Source: Streptomyces fulvorobeus (GTDB lineage Bacteria > Actinomycetota > Actinomycetes > Streptomycetales > Streptomycetaceae). From it: DNA of 64,000 nt. The notes beneath the pieces are model-generated. The model was not told where the DNA came from, made no database searches, and saw only the letters and a program-made list of their open reading frames with translations. How positions within the stretch are numbered: position 1 is the first letter of the stretch; every line of letters starts with the position of its first letter. The DNA lies in the NCBI RefSeq assembly GCF_013167895.1, contig NZ_BLWC01000001.1, positions 1,736,001-1,800,000 of the forward strand, read 5' to 3'. Made by a program: the position numbers and the translations under genes. Below are positions 49,834 through 58,974 of the stretch, piece by piece.

Positions 49834-51498
49834 ATGGCCTCTACCAAGAGCACCAGCCCTGCGCAGTCCCGTCTGTGGGACCTCGCCCCCTACCCGGTGA
49901 TCCTGGCGGACGAGGCCGGCACCGTCGCCGAGCTGAACGACGCCGCCGGTCATCTCCTGAAAGGCGCGGCGCCCGGGGCGAACCTGCTGGACGTGGCCCC
50001 CGCCTGGTTGGCGCAGGCCCACCAGGAGGCGATCCTGCGCACCCGGCTCGCAGCCCAGGGCACCCGGAAGCCACCGGTCCTCGCCTCGGTCTCGGGGCGG
50101 ATCGCGGCGTACAGCTTCGAGGCGCACCCCACTGTCACCCAGGACGGCAGTGTGGTGTGGTGGCTGATCGACGACACCGACCGGCGGCTCGCCGAGGAGG
50201 CGCTCGCCACCGAGCGGGAGCGCACCACATTTCTCGCCGAGGCGTCCAACGTCCTGCTGGCCTCCCTGAACACCGACAGATGCATGGCCACGACCGCACA
50301 GCTCGCCGCCGAGTACCTCGCGGACGTCGCGATCGTGATCACCCCGGTGAGCAACGGCAAGCTGCCCGTCGCACGCGCCGTCGCCGGGCAGGAGGCCGAC
50401 CGCGCCCTGGTCGTGGCCGATCCGTCCGATCTCCCCGGGCTCGGGGAGGCGTTGCAGGGCTTCCCACCGGTTCCCTCACGCTGGATCGACCCCGCGGCGC
50501 TGCCCGCGTGGGTCATCCCGCAAGGGTTCGGCTCGACGATCGGATCGGTCGTCGTCACCCCGCTGCCCGGCCACGGAGTGCCCGCAGGGGCCCTGATCCT
50601 GCTGCGCGGCACGGAGCGTGCGCAGTTCAACGAGAACGAGGAGGTCTTCGCCCGGCTGTTCGCCGCCCGGGCCGGAGCCGCCCTGTCCGCCGCCCGGCTC
50701 TACAGCGAACAGAGCGCCATAACCCAGACGCTGATGCGGGATCTGCTGCCCCCCAGTCTCCAGCGGGTGGAGGGGGTGGAGATCGCGGGCGGATACCGGC
50801 CCGCGGGCGAGGCCGAGCGGGTGGGCGGCGACTTCTACGACGTCCACCCGGGAAGCAGTGGACAGGACCCGTCGCTGGTGATCCTCGGGGACGTGTGCGG
50901 CAAGGGACTGGAAGCGGCGGTCCTCACCGGAAAGATCCGCAACACCCTGCAGGCGCTGCTGCCGATGGCCGACGACCACCAACGGATGCTGCGGCTCCTC
51001 AACGGCGCCCTGCTCACCTCCCATCACACGCGCTTCGCCACCCTCGTGCTGGCCTCCGTCAGACGCAGCGAGAACGAGGTACGGCTGCGGCTGACCTCAG
51101 CCGGTCACCCCTATCCCCTGGTGGTCCGGCGGGACGGGAGCGTCGAGGAGGTCCACACCCACGGCTCCCTCATAGGAGTCCTCCCGGCGATCGAGGCGCA
51201 CTCCGCCGAGACCGTCCTACGGCCGGGCGACACCTGCCTGCTCTACACCGACGGCTTCACCGAGGCCCGCGGCGGGCCTCTGGGCGACGAGCTGTTCGGC
51301 GAAGAACGCCTGCGCCAGGCACTCTCCGGGTGCGCCGACATGCCGGCCGGAGCCGTCGTCGACCGCATCCAGATGCTCGCCTCGCAGTGGCTGCGCGACG
51401 GGCCCCACGACGACATGGCCCTCCTCGCCATCAGTGCTCCTCATACCAACCACCTGAGTGCTGTCGACGGCACTACCCGGGGCAGGTACACCGCGTGA
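49834..51498 (+). CDS. PAS/GAF-SpoIIE phosphatase, first gene of the B12-sensor operon
   Basis: 554 residues from ATG 49834; the ribosome site is weak (AGAGG about 12 bases upstream), and GTG 49804 is an in-frame alternative. A PAS-like sensor (about 10-110; LAPYPVILADEAGTVAELND) is followed by a GAF domain (about 135-285; FARLFAARAGAALSAARLYS) and a complete PP2C/SpoIIE domain with all metal ligands: ERVGGDFYDVHPG, LVILGDVCGKGLEAAVLTGK, TCLLYTDGFTEARGGP and GPHDDMALLAIS. It probably dephosphorylates the STAS protein encoded two genes downstream. Its TGA overlaps the GTG of the B12-binding gene. Confidence 0.9.
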   Translation: MASTKSTSPAQSRLWDLAPYPVILADEAGTVAELNDAAGHLLKGAAPGANLLDVAPAWLAQAHQEAILRTRLAAQGTRKPPVLASVSGRIAAYSFEAHPTVTQDGSVVWWLIDDTDRRLAEEALATERERTTFLAEASNVLLASLNTDRCMATTAQLAAEYLADVAIVITPVSNGKLPVARAVAGQEADRALVVADPSDLPGLGEALQGFPPVPSRWIDPAALPAWVIPQGFGSTIGSVVVTPLPGHGVPAGALILLRGTERAQFNENEEVFARLFAARAGAALSAARLYSEQSAITQTLMRDLLPPSLQRVEGVEIAGGYRPAGEAERVGGDFYDVHPGSSGQDPSLVILGDVCGKGLEAAVLTGKIRNTLQALLPMADDHQRMLRLLNGALLTSHHTRFATLVLASVRRSENEVRLRLTSAGHPYPLVVRRDGSVEEVHTHGSLIGVLPAIEAHSAETVLRPGDTCLLYTDGFTEARGGPLGDELFGEERLRQALSGCADMPAGAVVDRIQMLASQWLRDGPHDDMALLAISAPHTNHLSAVDGTTRGRYTA

Positions 51499-52577
51499 AC
51501 ACCACCACCAGCACCGAGACCAGGCGGGACCTGCTGTGGGCGGCGGTGACCAGCCGGGACGAGCACCGGGCCGCCGACCTGGTCCTCGCCGCCCTCGACG
51601 AAGGACTGGACGCCGAGACGGCCCTCATGGACCTGATCGCCCCGGTCCAGGCGAGGGTGGGAAGCGAATGGGCGGTTAACCGGCTGAGCGTCGCGCAGGA
51701 GCACGCGGCCAGCGCCATCACCGAGCGCATCATCGCCGCCCTCGCCCACCACCCCGCCGCCCGCGTTCCGCCCACCCTCGGCCGCGTCACCGTGGCGTGT
51801 GTGGACCAGGAGTGGCACTCCCTGCCGGCCCGCCTGCTGGCCGAGGTGCTCACCCTGCGGGGCTGGCAGGTCGACTTCCTCGGCGCCCAGGTCCCCACCC
51901 CGCACCTCATCGCCCACCTCCACAACATCGGTGCGGACGCGGTGGCGCTCTCCTCCTCGGTCCCCACCCGGCTGCCCACGGCCCACGCGGCGATCACCGC
52001 GTGCCAGGCCATCGGCGTCCCCGTCCTCGTCGGCGGCGCGGCCTTCGGACCCGGCGGCCGCTACGCCCGCCTGCTCGGCGCCGACGCCTGGGCCCCCGAC
52101 GCACGCGCCGCGGCCCACCGGCTCGCCGAGGGGATTCCCGCCCCCTCCCTGGCCACCGGACGCCAGCAGATAGACGATCTGCCGCACCTGGCCGACCAGG
52201 AGTACACGCTCGTCGCCCGCAACCGGGCTCAGCTCGTCAGGGAGGTCCTCACCCGGATCGAGGACCGCCTGCCCGCCATGGCCGCCTACACCGCGCAACA
52301 GCGCGAGCGCACCGCCGAGGACATCGCCCACATCGTCGACTTCCTCACCGTCGCGCTGTACACCGACGACAGCGGCCTCTTCACCACGTTCATCACCTGG
52401 ACCGCGGACATCCTCACCGCACGCGACGTACCCGCCCGGTCCCTGCATCCCGCCCTGGAGATCCTGGCCGACGAGCTGAAGGACTTCCCCCGGTCCACCC
52501 TGCTGCTCGGCCAGGCGCGCTCCGCCCTGGAACTCGCACCCTCAACCACCGGCACACCTCCCGGAGTTCACGTATGA
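51495..52577 (+). CDS. Cobalamin-binding protein with the CarH-type photoreceptor signature, in a partner-switching operon
   Basis: 360 residues from GTG 51495 overlapping the phosphatase stop. Residues 10-85 form a helical bundle with Trp59, Glu69 and His70, exactly the W-x9-EH motif that caps adenosylcobalamin in CarH/LitR light sensors. Residues 95-220 are the Rossmann-like B12 domain: CVDQEWHSLPARLLAEVL with the axial ligand His108, VALSSSVPTRL and VPVLVGGAAFG. No DNA-binding domain is present; instead the C-terminal ~120 residues are helical (ERTAEDIAHIVDFLTVALYT, SLHPALEILADELKDFP), somewhat like RsbR-type sensor helices. I infer a light- or cobalamin-responsive partner of the adjacent phosphatase and STAS protein. 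B12 binding is likely; light sensing is untested. Confidence 0.88.
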   Translation: MNTTTSTETRRDLLWAAVTSRDEHRAADLVLAALDEGLDAETALMDLIAPVQARVGSEWAVNRLSVAQEHAASAITERIIAALAHHPAARVPPTLGRVTVACVDQEWHSLPARLLAEVLTLRGWQVDFLGAQVPTPHLIAHLHNIGADAVALSSSVPTRLPTAHAAITACQAIGVPVLVGGAAFGPGGRYARLLGADAWAPDARAAAHRLAEGIPAPSLATGRQQIDDLPHLADQEYTLVARNRAQLVREVLTRIEDRLPAMAAYTAQQRERTAEDIAHIVDFLTVALYTDDSGLFTTFITWTADILTARDVPARSLHPALEILADELKDFPRSTLLLGQARSALELAPSTTGTPPGVHV

Positions 52578-52924
52578 CGCCTCCCCCCTCCTCCTTCACC
52601 TTCACCGTCGAGGTCAGCCGGAGCACGGCACACCTCCACCTCGCCGGGGACCTGGACTACGACACGGGTGACACCCTGGTCCAGGAGGCCGACCGGTGTC
52701 TCACCGACCACCCGCACCTGCGCGAACTGCGCCTGGACTGCGCCCACCTGTGCTTCTGCGACTCGGTCGGCATCTCCTCCCTCCTGACGATCCACCGCAG
52801 GACCACGGCGCGGACGGTACGGCTGCGCCTGGAGAACTCACCCCCGTTCCTCCAACGCCTCCTGGACGTCACCGGAATCCAGCAGCTCTTCGCCCAGCCG
52901 CAGACCTCGCAACAGGCGGAGTAG
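52574..52924 (+). CDS. STAS-domain anti-anti-sigma factor
   Basis: 116 residues from ATG 52574, overlapping the B12 gene stop (ATGA). A single STAS domain: RSTAHLHLAGDLDYDTGDTL, LRELRLDCAHLCFCDSVGIS with the phosphorylatable Ser64, then LLTIHRRTTARTVRLRLEN. In RsbV-type switches the dephosphorylated form binds an anti-sigma kinase and frees the sigma factor. Coupling to the phosphatase and B12 sensor suggests that the phosphatase acts on Ser64. The cognate anti-sigma and sigma genes are not in the operon. Confidence 0.92.
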   Translation: MTPPPSSFTFTVEVSRSTAHLHLAGDLDYDTGDTLVQEADRCLTDHPHLRELRLDCAHLCFCDSVGISSLLTIHRRTTARTVRLRLENSPPFLQRLLDVTGIQQLFAQPQTSQQAE

Positions 52925-52970
52925 CCGTACGGCGCTCCGGTCCCGGGGTGGCAGGCCCGTGGGGCGGGCT

Positions 52971-53852
52971 TCAGCCGACGGAGGCGAGGACGGCGTCGGC
53001 CATCGCCCGTTCACCGGCGGCGTTGGGGTGGAAGGGGGCGGCGGCGGAGGTGACCAGCGGTTCCACCCACCGGGTCGCGGCAGGCTTGCAGACGTCGTGG
53101 CCGACGGACTTGCTGTACGTGTCCACATAGGTCGCGCCGCGGTCCGCGGCCTGCTTCGCGATCACGGAGTTGAGACGCTTGTGGATGTCCCGCAGCCAGG
53201 GAGCGTCCCGCTTGGCGATCGAGACGACGGAGGGGCAGTTGGTCCCGTCGTCGGGCACGATCGCGGGGTAGCCGGTGACCAGGACGCGGGCCTGGGGCGC
53301 CCGTGCCCGGATGCCGTCGACAGCCGCCGCGATCCTGGGCGCCACGTCGTCGATCGTGCGGGCGAGGGTGTCGGTGCCGGTCCAGGTGTAACTGGTCCTG
53401 CACGGGGAGCCGGAAGGGTTCAGCAGACCGAGGCCCACACAGCGGACGATGATGCTCGCGAACCCCACGTCGTTGCCGCCGACCGTGAGGGTGACGAGGT
53501 CGGTGTCGGCGCTCAGCGCGTCGTACTGGGGCGGAGCGGTGGGGTTCTGACTGGTCGTCAGGTGAACGGTGGTCGCCCCGCCGCACGTCACGTCCCTGGC
53601 GGCGGCCGGGTCCAGCGCGGCGGTCACCAGGGAGGGGTAGTTGCGGCTGGATCGCGTACAGGCCGCGTCGACCTGGTCGGGCACACCGGCAGCGGACGCG
53701 TACGAGTCGCCCAGGGCGACGTACCGCGTGACGTCGGCCTCCGCCGCGACCGCCGGAGCACCGGCCAGCCCGGTGATGGCGAGGAGAGCCGCGGAGGCGG
53801 AGGTGACGGCGACGACGGTGCGGGCGCTACGGCTCGGCAGGGGTGAGCGCAT
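52971..53852 (-). CDS. Secreted SGNH-family lipase/esterase
   Basis: 293 residues from ATG 53852, with AGAGG seven bases upstream. Signal peptide with an RSART basic start, a hydrophobic core and an AVA-AE cut. Mature enzyme: block I YVALGDSYASAAG (nucleophile Ser), GGATTVHLTTSQNP, VTLTVGGNDVGFASII (block III), six cysteines likely in three disulfides, and PFHPNAAGERAMADAV with the catalytic His. It resembles Streptomyces extracellular lipases of the SCO1725/rimosus type. Convergent with the STAS gene. Confidence 0.92.
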   Translation of the reverse strand: MRSPLPSRSARTVVAVTSASAALLAITGLAGAPAVAAEADVTRYVALGDSYASAAGVPDQVDAACTRSSRNYPSLVTAALDPAAARDVTCGGATTVHLTTSQNPTAPPQYDALSADTDLVTLTVGGNDVGFASIIVRCVGLGLLNPSGSPCRTSYTWTGTDTLARTIDDVAPRIAAAVDGIRARAPQARVLVTGYPAIVPDDGTNCPSVVSIAKRDAPWLRDIHKRLNSVIAKQAADRGATYVDTYSKSVGHDVCKPAATRWVEPLVTSAAAPFHPNAAGERAMADAVLASVG

Positions 53853-54305
53853 GACGATGCCTCTCGTCGGAGGAAGTCGGAGGAAGAGGGAGGGGCGCCA
53901 CCTGGCCTGGCCGCGTCCGACAGCAGACGCACCGGGCCGCACCGAGGAAGCGCTTCGCGCAGTCGGTGACTGGTGCTACTGACTGGTCCTACTGGCAGGT
54001 AAATATCCGGTCGCCCCGCCGCACCGTCAAGACGCCGGGCAGAAATCCTTGGCGGGCGACCCCGTAGGCCGGGGCACGGCCAACCCGCCCGTGCCTGACG
54101 CGGGGCCATCCGGTCGCGGGTCGTGACGTTTCTCCCGGGCGGCCTCCGTGATGTCGGCCCCACCCCAGCCCGGCACCTGCGGCAGGGACGTACTCCTCAG
54201 GTCCGCGGGTATCCCGGCGGATGGGTGGCGGCGTACGGGGTAACCGGAGAGACGTCCTGGTAGTCCACGCGTACACATCACTGCGCCTTGCCCGCGGGAG
54301 GTCAC
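53853..54305. other. 453-bp divergent intergenic region between the lipase and the Ser/Thr kinase gene
   Basis: No convincing protein frame was found; a minus-strand open frame from about 54281 to 54027 has weak codon bias. A 13-base imperfect tandem repeat (TGACTGGTGCTAC, then TGACTGGTCCTAC) lies at 53967-53992 and may be a regulator site for the lipase. A short AT-rich patch at 53995-54010 may be promoter sequence. Confidence 0.4.
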
Positions 54306-55739
54306 ATGCTGGGCCGTAACCCGTCGGACCGCACCGGCTCGGATAAGGGACACGGCATCCTCACCGACCGCTACCAGCTCGGTGAGCTGCTGGGCACGGG
54401 CGGCGCTGCGGACGTGTACGAGGGGACCGACCTGCGCCTCGGGCGGCCCGTCGCCGTGAAGATGTTCCGGCCCGGTGCCGACGCCGTCCTCGAGGACCGG
54501 TTCCGCGACGAGGCCGTGCTGCTCGCACGCCTTCATCATCCCGGGCTCGTCACCGTCTACGACGCCGGGCGGCACGCGAACCGCTCGTACCTGGTCATGC
54601 AGCTCGTCCAGGGGCCCACCTTGCGGCAGCAGCTCGCGTCCACCTCCATGGCTCCGGAGTCCGTCACCCGACTCGGCGCACGCCTGGCCGACGCTCTCGC
54701 CCATGTGCACGCGGCGGGAATCGTGCACCGGGACGTCAAGCCCTCCAACATCCTGCTGGACGCGGAACACAGGCCCTACCTCACGGACTTCGGCATATCC
54801 CGTCTCATCGACGCCACATCGCACACGGTCCCCGGGGCACTCATCGGCACCGCCGCCTACCTCGCACCCGAGCAGGTCATGGGCAAGGGGGCCGGCTCCG
54901 CCGCGGACGTCTACGCACTCGGACTCCTCCTGCTCGAATGCCTCAAGGGCGAACTCGAGTACGGCGGCCCGCCGTTGGAAGCGGCGATAGCCCGCCTGCA
55001 CAGGCCGCCCGTCATCCCCGACCACGTGCCGGAGCCACTGGTGAGCCTGTTGCGCGACATGACGTCCGCCGACGAGGCCGAACGGCCGGACGCTCAGGAG
55101 TGCGCCGCCGCCCTCTCCGACATCGCCGTGGACCCCGCCACCGCACCGGCCGGTCCCCCCTTCCACGTCCCTGTCGCAGCGCAGGGGGAGGGCGGCCGGT
55201 TTGCTCCCGTCCCGGCCTCTCCATGGGAGGAGACACCTCAGCGACCGGCCCCGGCACCACTCCCCCGGCGTGCGCGGACGCTCCTTGTCGCCGGCGCCAC
55301 GCTCATCGCCCTGACCGGTGCCACCCTCACCACCACCGTCCTGCTGCGAGGCGGCGCCGGCGAGCGGGAGGCACCCGCGTCGCCCACGTCCACCTCCGTA
55401 CGGCAGAGCGTCGGAGCGCCATCGGCCGACCCCCCGGCTCCCCGGCCCGTCCGCCGGTCCACCGGGCAGCCACCGGCCGGTCTCCCGGAGCCCACCGCCT
55501 CCGCCGCCGGTGTGCCGTCCCGCGACCGGGACAGCGGGAGCGGTGAGCAGACGCAGGAGACCCCGGGTCAGGACCGCGCGGAGCGCGCCCCCGCGGGCAA
55601 CGCTCCCGCCAAGGTGCCGCCCGATGACAAGGGCGCGCAGGGCCGCGGCACCCAGAAGGACGAGAAGGACAGGAAACCGGCCTCCGGCGACGGAGGGAAG
55701 CGGCAGGGGGGAAAGGCCGCGGAGAAGCCGGGCAGGTAG
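54306..55739 (+). CDS. Serine/threonine protein kinase, single-pass membrane (PknB-like)
   Basis: 477 residues from ATG 54306, directly after GGGAGG. Kinase domain residues 20-285: glycine loop LLGTGGAADVYEG, ATP-binding Lys52 (VAVKMF), catalytic loop GIVHRDVKPSNILLD with Asp143, DFG at 161-163, and APEQVMGKGAGSAADVYALG. A linker leads to one membrane helix (~329-353; TLLVAGATLIALTGATLTTT). The outside portion is Pro/Arg/Gly-rich and very polar, without PASTA repeats, so the signal sensed is unknown. The gene lies among partner-switching genes and may phosphorylate their components. Confidence 0.93.
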   Translation: MLGRNPSDRTGSDKGHGILTDRYQLGELLGTGGAADVYEGTDLRLGRPVAVKMFRPGADAVLEDRFRDEAVLLARLHHPGLVTVYDAGRHANRSYLVMQLVQGPTLRQQLASTSMAPESVTRLGARLADALAHVHAAGIVHRDVKPSNILLDAEHRPYLTDFGISRLIDATSHTVPGALIGTAAYLAPEQVMGKGAGSAADVYALGLLLLECLKGELEYGGPPLEAAIARLHRPPVIPDHVPEPLVSLLRDMTSADEAERPDAQECAAALSDIAVDPATAPAGPPFHVPVAAQGEGGRFAPVPASPWEETPQRPAPAPLPRRARTLLVAGATLIALTGATLTTTVLLRGGAGEREAPASPTSTSVRQSVGAPSADPPAPRPVRRSTGQPPAGLPEPTASAAGVPSRDRDSGSGEQTQETPGQDRAERAPAGNAPAKVPPDDKGAQGRGTQKDEKDRKPASGDGGKRQGGKAAEKPGR

Positions 55740-55848
55740 GCGTCGCCTACGTGAGCGGCCGCCCGCCGACAGCCCGGCAGCACCCATGACACGTGGTACG
55801 AGCGATCGGAGCGCCGAAGTGGCGCGCCCTCAAGGAAAGCAGGATGAC

Positions 55849-56367
55849 ATGGCGGATCTCCAGAAGTCCGACGACAGACAGCCGGCCGGGAACGACAGCC
55901 ACGAGCCGTCCGTCGGCCGCGACGAGACGGCTGCCGAACGCGCCGACCGGCGCTGGGTGGAACTCCTTCAGGAGGTGCGGGTGGCGCAGACGGGTGTGCA
56001 GATCCTGCTCGCCTTCCTGCTCAGCGTCGCCTTCACACCGCGCTTCACCGAGCTGGGCAGCACGGATCGCACGATCTACGTCATCACCATCGTGCTCGGT
56101 GCCGCCGCCACCGGGGCGCTGATAGCTCCCGTCTCCTTCCACCGCTTCGTCAGCGGCCAGCAGATGAAGCCCCAGGCGGTCGAGTGGGCCTCTCGCATGA
56201 CGGTGACGGGACTGCTTCTCCTGCTGTGCACCATCATGTGCGCCCTGTTGCTCATCCTGCGGGTGGTACTTGAGCACTCCGCGGCCCTGTGGGTCGTCTC
56301 GGGCGTCTTCCTGTGGTTCCTGGGCTGCTGGGTCGTACTTCCGGCCTGGGCGCGCTGGAGCAAGTAG
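55849..56367 (+). CDS. DUF6328-type small integral membrane protein
   Basis: 172 residues from ATG 55849, following AGG. A charged N-terminus (~50 residues) leads into RWVELLQEVRVAQTGVQILL, then four membrane helices, including IYVITIVLGAAATGALIAP and LLLLLCTIMCALLLILRVVL. The pattern VELLQELRVAQTGVQILFAF is typical of a family of actinobacterial membrane proteins, DUF6328 by my recollection. Function unknown. It follows the Ser/Thr kinase and is convergent with the ANTAR phosphatase. Confidence 0.78.
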   Translation: MADLQKSDDRQPAGNDSHEPSVGRDETAAERADRRWVELLQEVRVAQTGVQILLAFLLSVAFTPRFTELGSTDRTIYVITIVLGAAATGALIAPVSFHRFVSGQQMKPQAVEWASRMTVTGLLLLLCTIMCALLLILRVVLEHSAALWVVSGVFLWFLGCWVVLPAWARWSK

Positions 56368-56416
56368 CTCCGCCCGGCAGCCTGGTGGAGGCGTCAGCGA
56401 GCGCCGGCGGGGAAGG

Positions 56417-58888
56417 TCACGACACCTCGATACCGATGAGGCAGGTGTCGTCGTCGGTGTCCGAGCGGCTGTGGGTGAGCAGGAGGTCGAGCCGGCGCTC
56501 AAGGGTGGTGGCGGGGGTCTGAGCCATGGCGAGCAGTTGGGTGAGGGACTCCTGGACCGCGGTGTCCCTGCGTTCGATGAGGCCGTCTGTGTACATCAGC
56601 AGCGTGTCGTCGGGCTCCAGCTGGATCTCGGTCTCCTCGTACTCGGCCTCCGCCAGGGCCCCCAGGAGGAGCCCGCGGGGCATCGGCAGAGTGGTGGCTT
56701 CCCGCCCCCGTACCAGAACCGGCGGCAGGTGACCTGCCCTGGCCCAGCGCAGGACGCGGGTCTCCGGGTCGAAGAGGCCGCATACCGCGGTGGCGGTGAC
56801 CTGTTCGGTGAGGTGGTGCGCCACGATGTTCAGCCAGGACAGCAGCTGGCCCGGCCCCGCGCCCGTGACGGCGAGACCGCGCATGGCGTTGCGCAGGACC
56901 ACCATCCCGGTGGCCGCCTCGATGCCGTGGCCGGCGATGTCTCCGACGCACAGCAGTATCCGCTTGGACGGCAGGACGACGGTGTCGTACCAGTCACCAC
57001 CGACCAGGGACTCCGTCTCCGCCGGCCGGTAGCGTACGGCGATCTGAAGGCCGGGAGCGTCCATCGGCGCCCGGGTCGGCGGCATGATGGCGTGCTGGAG
57101 TTGCAGGGCCAGCCGGTTGCGCTCGGCCGACTCCTGTTCGGTGTACGCCAGTTGGTCCCGGGTGGCGGCGAGCGCCACTTCGGTCCAGTGCTGGGAGGAG
57201 ATGTCCTGGTAGGCGCCGCGCACCGCCAGGAGCCGGTCCTCGGAGTCCAGGACGGGTTCGGCGATGACGCGTACGTGGCGGGTCACCCCGTCGGGACGCA
57301 TCAGGCGAAAGGCCGTCGATGTCGGGCGCCGGTGGTGCAGGACCGCCTGGAGGAAGCGGCCGATGGCGACGGCGTCGTCCTGGTGTGCGTAGTCGGTGAG
57401 TTCCTGCAGAGAGACCGGGTCATCGGTGACCGACCGCCCGTACAGGGCGTAGAGCTGCCCGTTCCAGGTGATCTTGCCCGTGACGAGGTTCTGCTCGAAA
57501 CCGCCGATACGGCCGAGGCGCTGCGCGTGCTGCAGCAGACTGGCGAGCCGGGCCGTCTCGTCCTCGATCCGCCAGATGAGCAGGACACCGGCGCCGTGCC
57601 TGGTGATGCTGAGGTCGGCGACGGTCGCGAGCGGTACCTGGTCGACGAGGGCGGTGAGCGTCATCCGCTGCGCGCGGAACGGCTCACCCGTGGCGTAGAC
57701 GCGCTCGACCTTCTCGAAGAGCTCGCTGTCGCCGACCGCCATGGGGTACGCCTCCAGCAGCAGGGCCCCGCTGACGGCGCCGCGCGGACGTCCCGCCGGG
57801 TCCACGAAACCGCTGTTCACATGGCGGATGCGGAAGTCGCTCAGATCCCCTTCCCCGTCCAGGTGCGGGGTGAGGACCAGCGCGGGGTCGTACAGCCCGT
57901 CCGCGAGATCCGCCAGCTCCGACACGTCGGCCAGCTCCCGCGCGGCGGGCAGGTGCACACCGGCGGCCGGGAGGCTTTCGAGGGTGTGGGCGCACAGCTC
58001 GGCGAGGGCTTCGATCTGGTGCACGATGGCCGGTGAGTGCGGGGTGAGCGGCTGGGGCCAGCAGATCTCCAGTACGCCGTGGATTCGGCCACCGGTCCCG
58101 GCGAGCAGCGCGACACGGCCGCCGTTGGGAGTCTGCGTGTGGCCGATGGAGGGAACGCCGGCTTCGGCGAGGGAGGAGAGCCGGACGGTGCGGCGCTCGC
58201 TGAGTGCCTGGCGGGCGACTGTCGCGACACCGGGCGGTACGTACCGCCAGCGCCCCGCTTCCTCGGCACTGAACCCGGCGTGACCGCACAGTGTGAGGGA
58301 GGCGTCCGAACCGGCTGACCAGACGGCCACAGCGGTGGCTCCCAGCGGGGCCAGCGCGTGTTCGAGCAGCGATTCGGCCACGGCCTGCGTGTCCCGGGCG
58401 GCCAGCGCGGCGCTCTCGGCCGTGCGCAGCCGCACGGCGAGGGAAGGGGCGGTCTCCCCTTCCCGTGCGCCGTCGCCGATGGTCCGCTCGACGAAGTTCC
58501 CCGCGATGTGGGCCACCTGGTCACGGGCCGACTCGTTGATGATCTCGGCCGCCAGTTCCAGCTGCGTCACACCTGCCTGGTCGGCGAGTTCCGCGAGCTG
58601 CCGCGTCGCCTGTGCGGGCCCGCACTGGAGCCGCTCGACCAGGATTCCCTTGGCGAGCTCCACCAGGGCGCGGCCCTCGGCCGCGGCGTGCGCCGCGCGT
58701 ACCTCCCCGCGAAGCCGTTCGACGGTGGCGGCCAGGCGGCCGACGTTGGAGGTACGGTCGGCCGGGGGCTCGTCCCCTGGCACCGGGCGGTGCGTCAACG
58801 CGGCCCCGGGAACGGCCACGGACTCCGCCCGGGGGGCGGGCAGCGCGTCGTCCGCGACGAGATCTCCGTCGTGTTCGGGAGTGCTCAT
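56417..58888 (-). CDS. ANTAR-GAF-PAS-SpoIIE multidomain phosphatase
   Basis: 823 residues from ATG 58888 with GAGGAG 11 bases upstream. Domains in order: an ANTAR-like helical module (about 55-125; GRALVELAKGILVERLQCGP), a GAF domain (150-310; GVATVARQALSERRTVRLSS), one or two PAS domains (330-600; GGFEQNLVTGKITWNGQLYA, VRGAYQDISSQHWTEV) and a complete PP2C/SpoIIE domain (640-820; SLVGGDWYDTVVLP, LCVGDIAGHGIEAATGMVVL, TLLMYTDGLIERRDT, DTDDDTCLIGIEV). ANTAR modules usually bind RNA and prevent termination; joined to a phosphatase the role is unclear. It follows the giant hybrid kinase on the same strand. Confidence 0.9.
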   Translation of the reverse strand: MSTPEHDGDLVADDALPAPRAESVAVPGAALTHRPVPGDEPPADRTSNVGRLAATVERLRGEVRAAHAAAEGRALVELAKGILVERLQCGPAQATRQLAELADQAGVTQLELAAEIINESARDQVAHIAGNFVERTIGDGAREGETAPSLAVRLRTAESAALAARDTQAVAESLLEHALAPLGATAVAVWSAGSDASLTLCGHAGFSAEEAGRWRYVPPGVATVARQALSERRTVRLSSLAEAGVPSIGHTQTPNGGRVALLAGTGGRIHGVLEICWPQPLTPHSPAIVHQIEALAELCAHTLESLPAAGVHLPAARELADVSELADLADGLYDPALVLTPHLDGEGDLSDFRIRHVNSGFVDPAGRPRGAVSGALLLEAYPMAVGDSELFEKVERVYATGEPFRAQRMTLTALVDQVPLATVADLSITRHGAGVLLIWRIEDETARLASLLQHAQRLGRIGGFEQNLVTGKITWNGQLYALYGRSVTDDPVSLQELTDYAHQDDAVAIGRFLQAVLHHRRPTSTAFRLMRPDGVTRHVRVIAEPVLDSEDRLLAVRGAYQDISSQHWTEVALAATRDQLAYTEQESAERNRLALQLQHAIMPPTRAPMDAPGLQIAVRYRPAETESLVGGDWYDTVVLPSKRILLCVGDIAGHGIEAATGMVVLRNAMRGLAVTGAGPGQLLSWLNIVAHHLTEQVTATAVCGLFDPETRVLRWARAGHLPPVLVRGREATTLPMPRGLLLGALAEAEYEETEIQLEPDDTLLMYTDGLIERRDTAVQESLTQLLAMAQTPATTLERRLDLLLTHSRSDTDDDTCLIGIEVS

Positions 58889-58974
58889 GGTGCTGCTGAC
58901 TCCTCGGTGGGTCGGCCGGTCCCGCCGGTGGTGCCGCGGGAGGTCTGTCGGTTCTCGGCGAACGCCGCTGGGGT

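Noticed and set aside
53967..53992. 13-base tandem repeat as an attachment site or mobile-element end
   Set aside because: No second distant copy, integrase or transposase gene was seen; it is treated as a minor upstream repeat only.
54027..54281. Possible small minus-strand gene in the lipase-kinase gap
   Set aside because: Weak third-position bias, no ribosome site and no recognisable motif.
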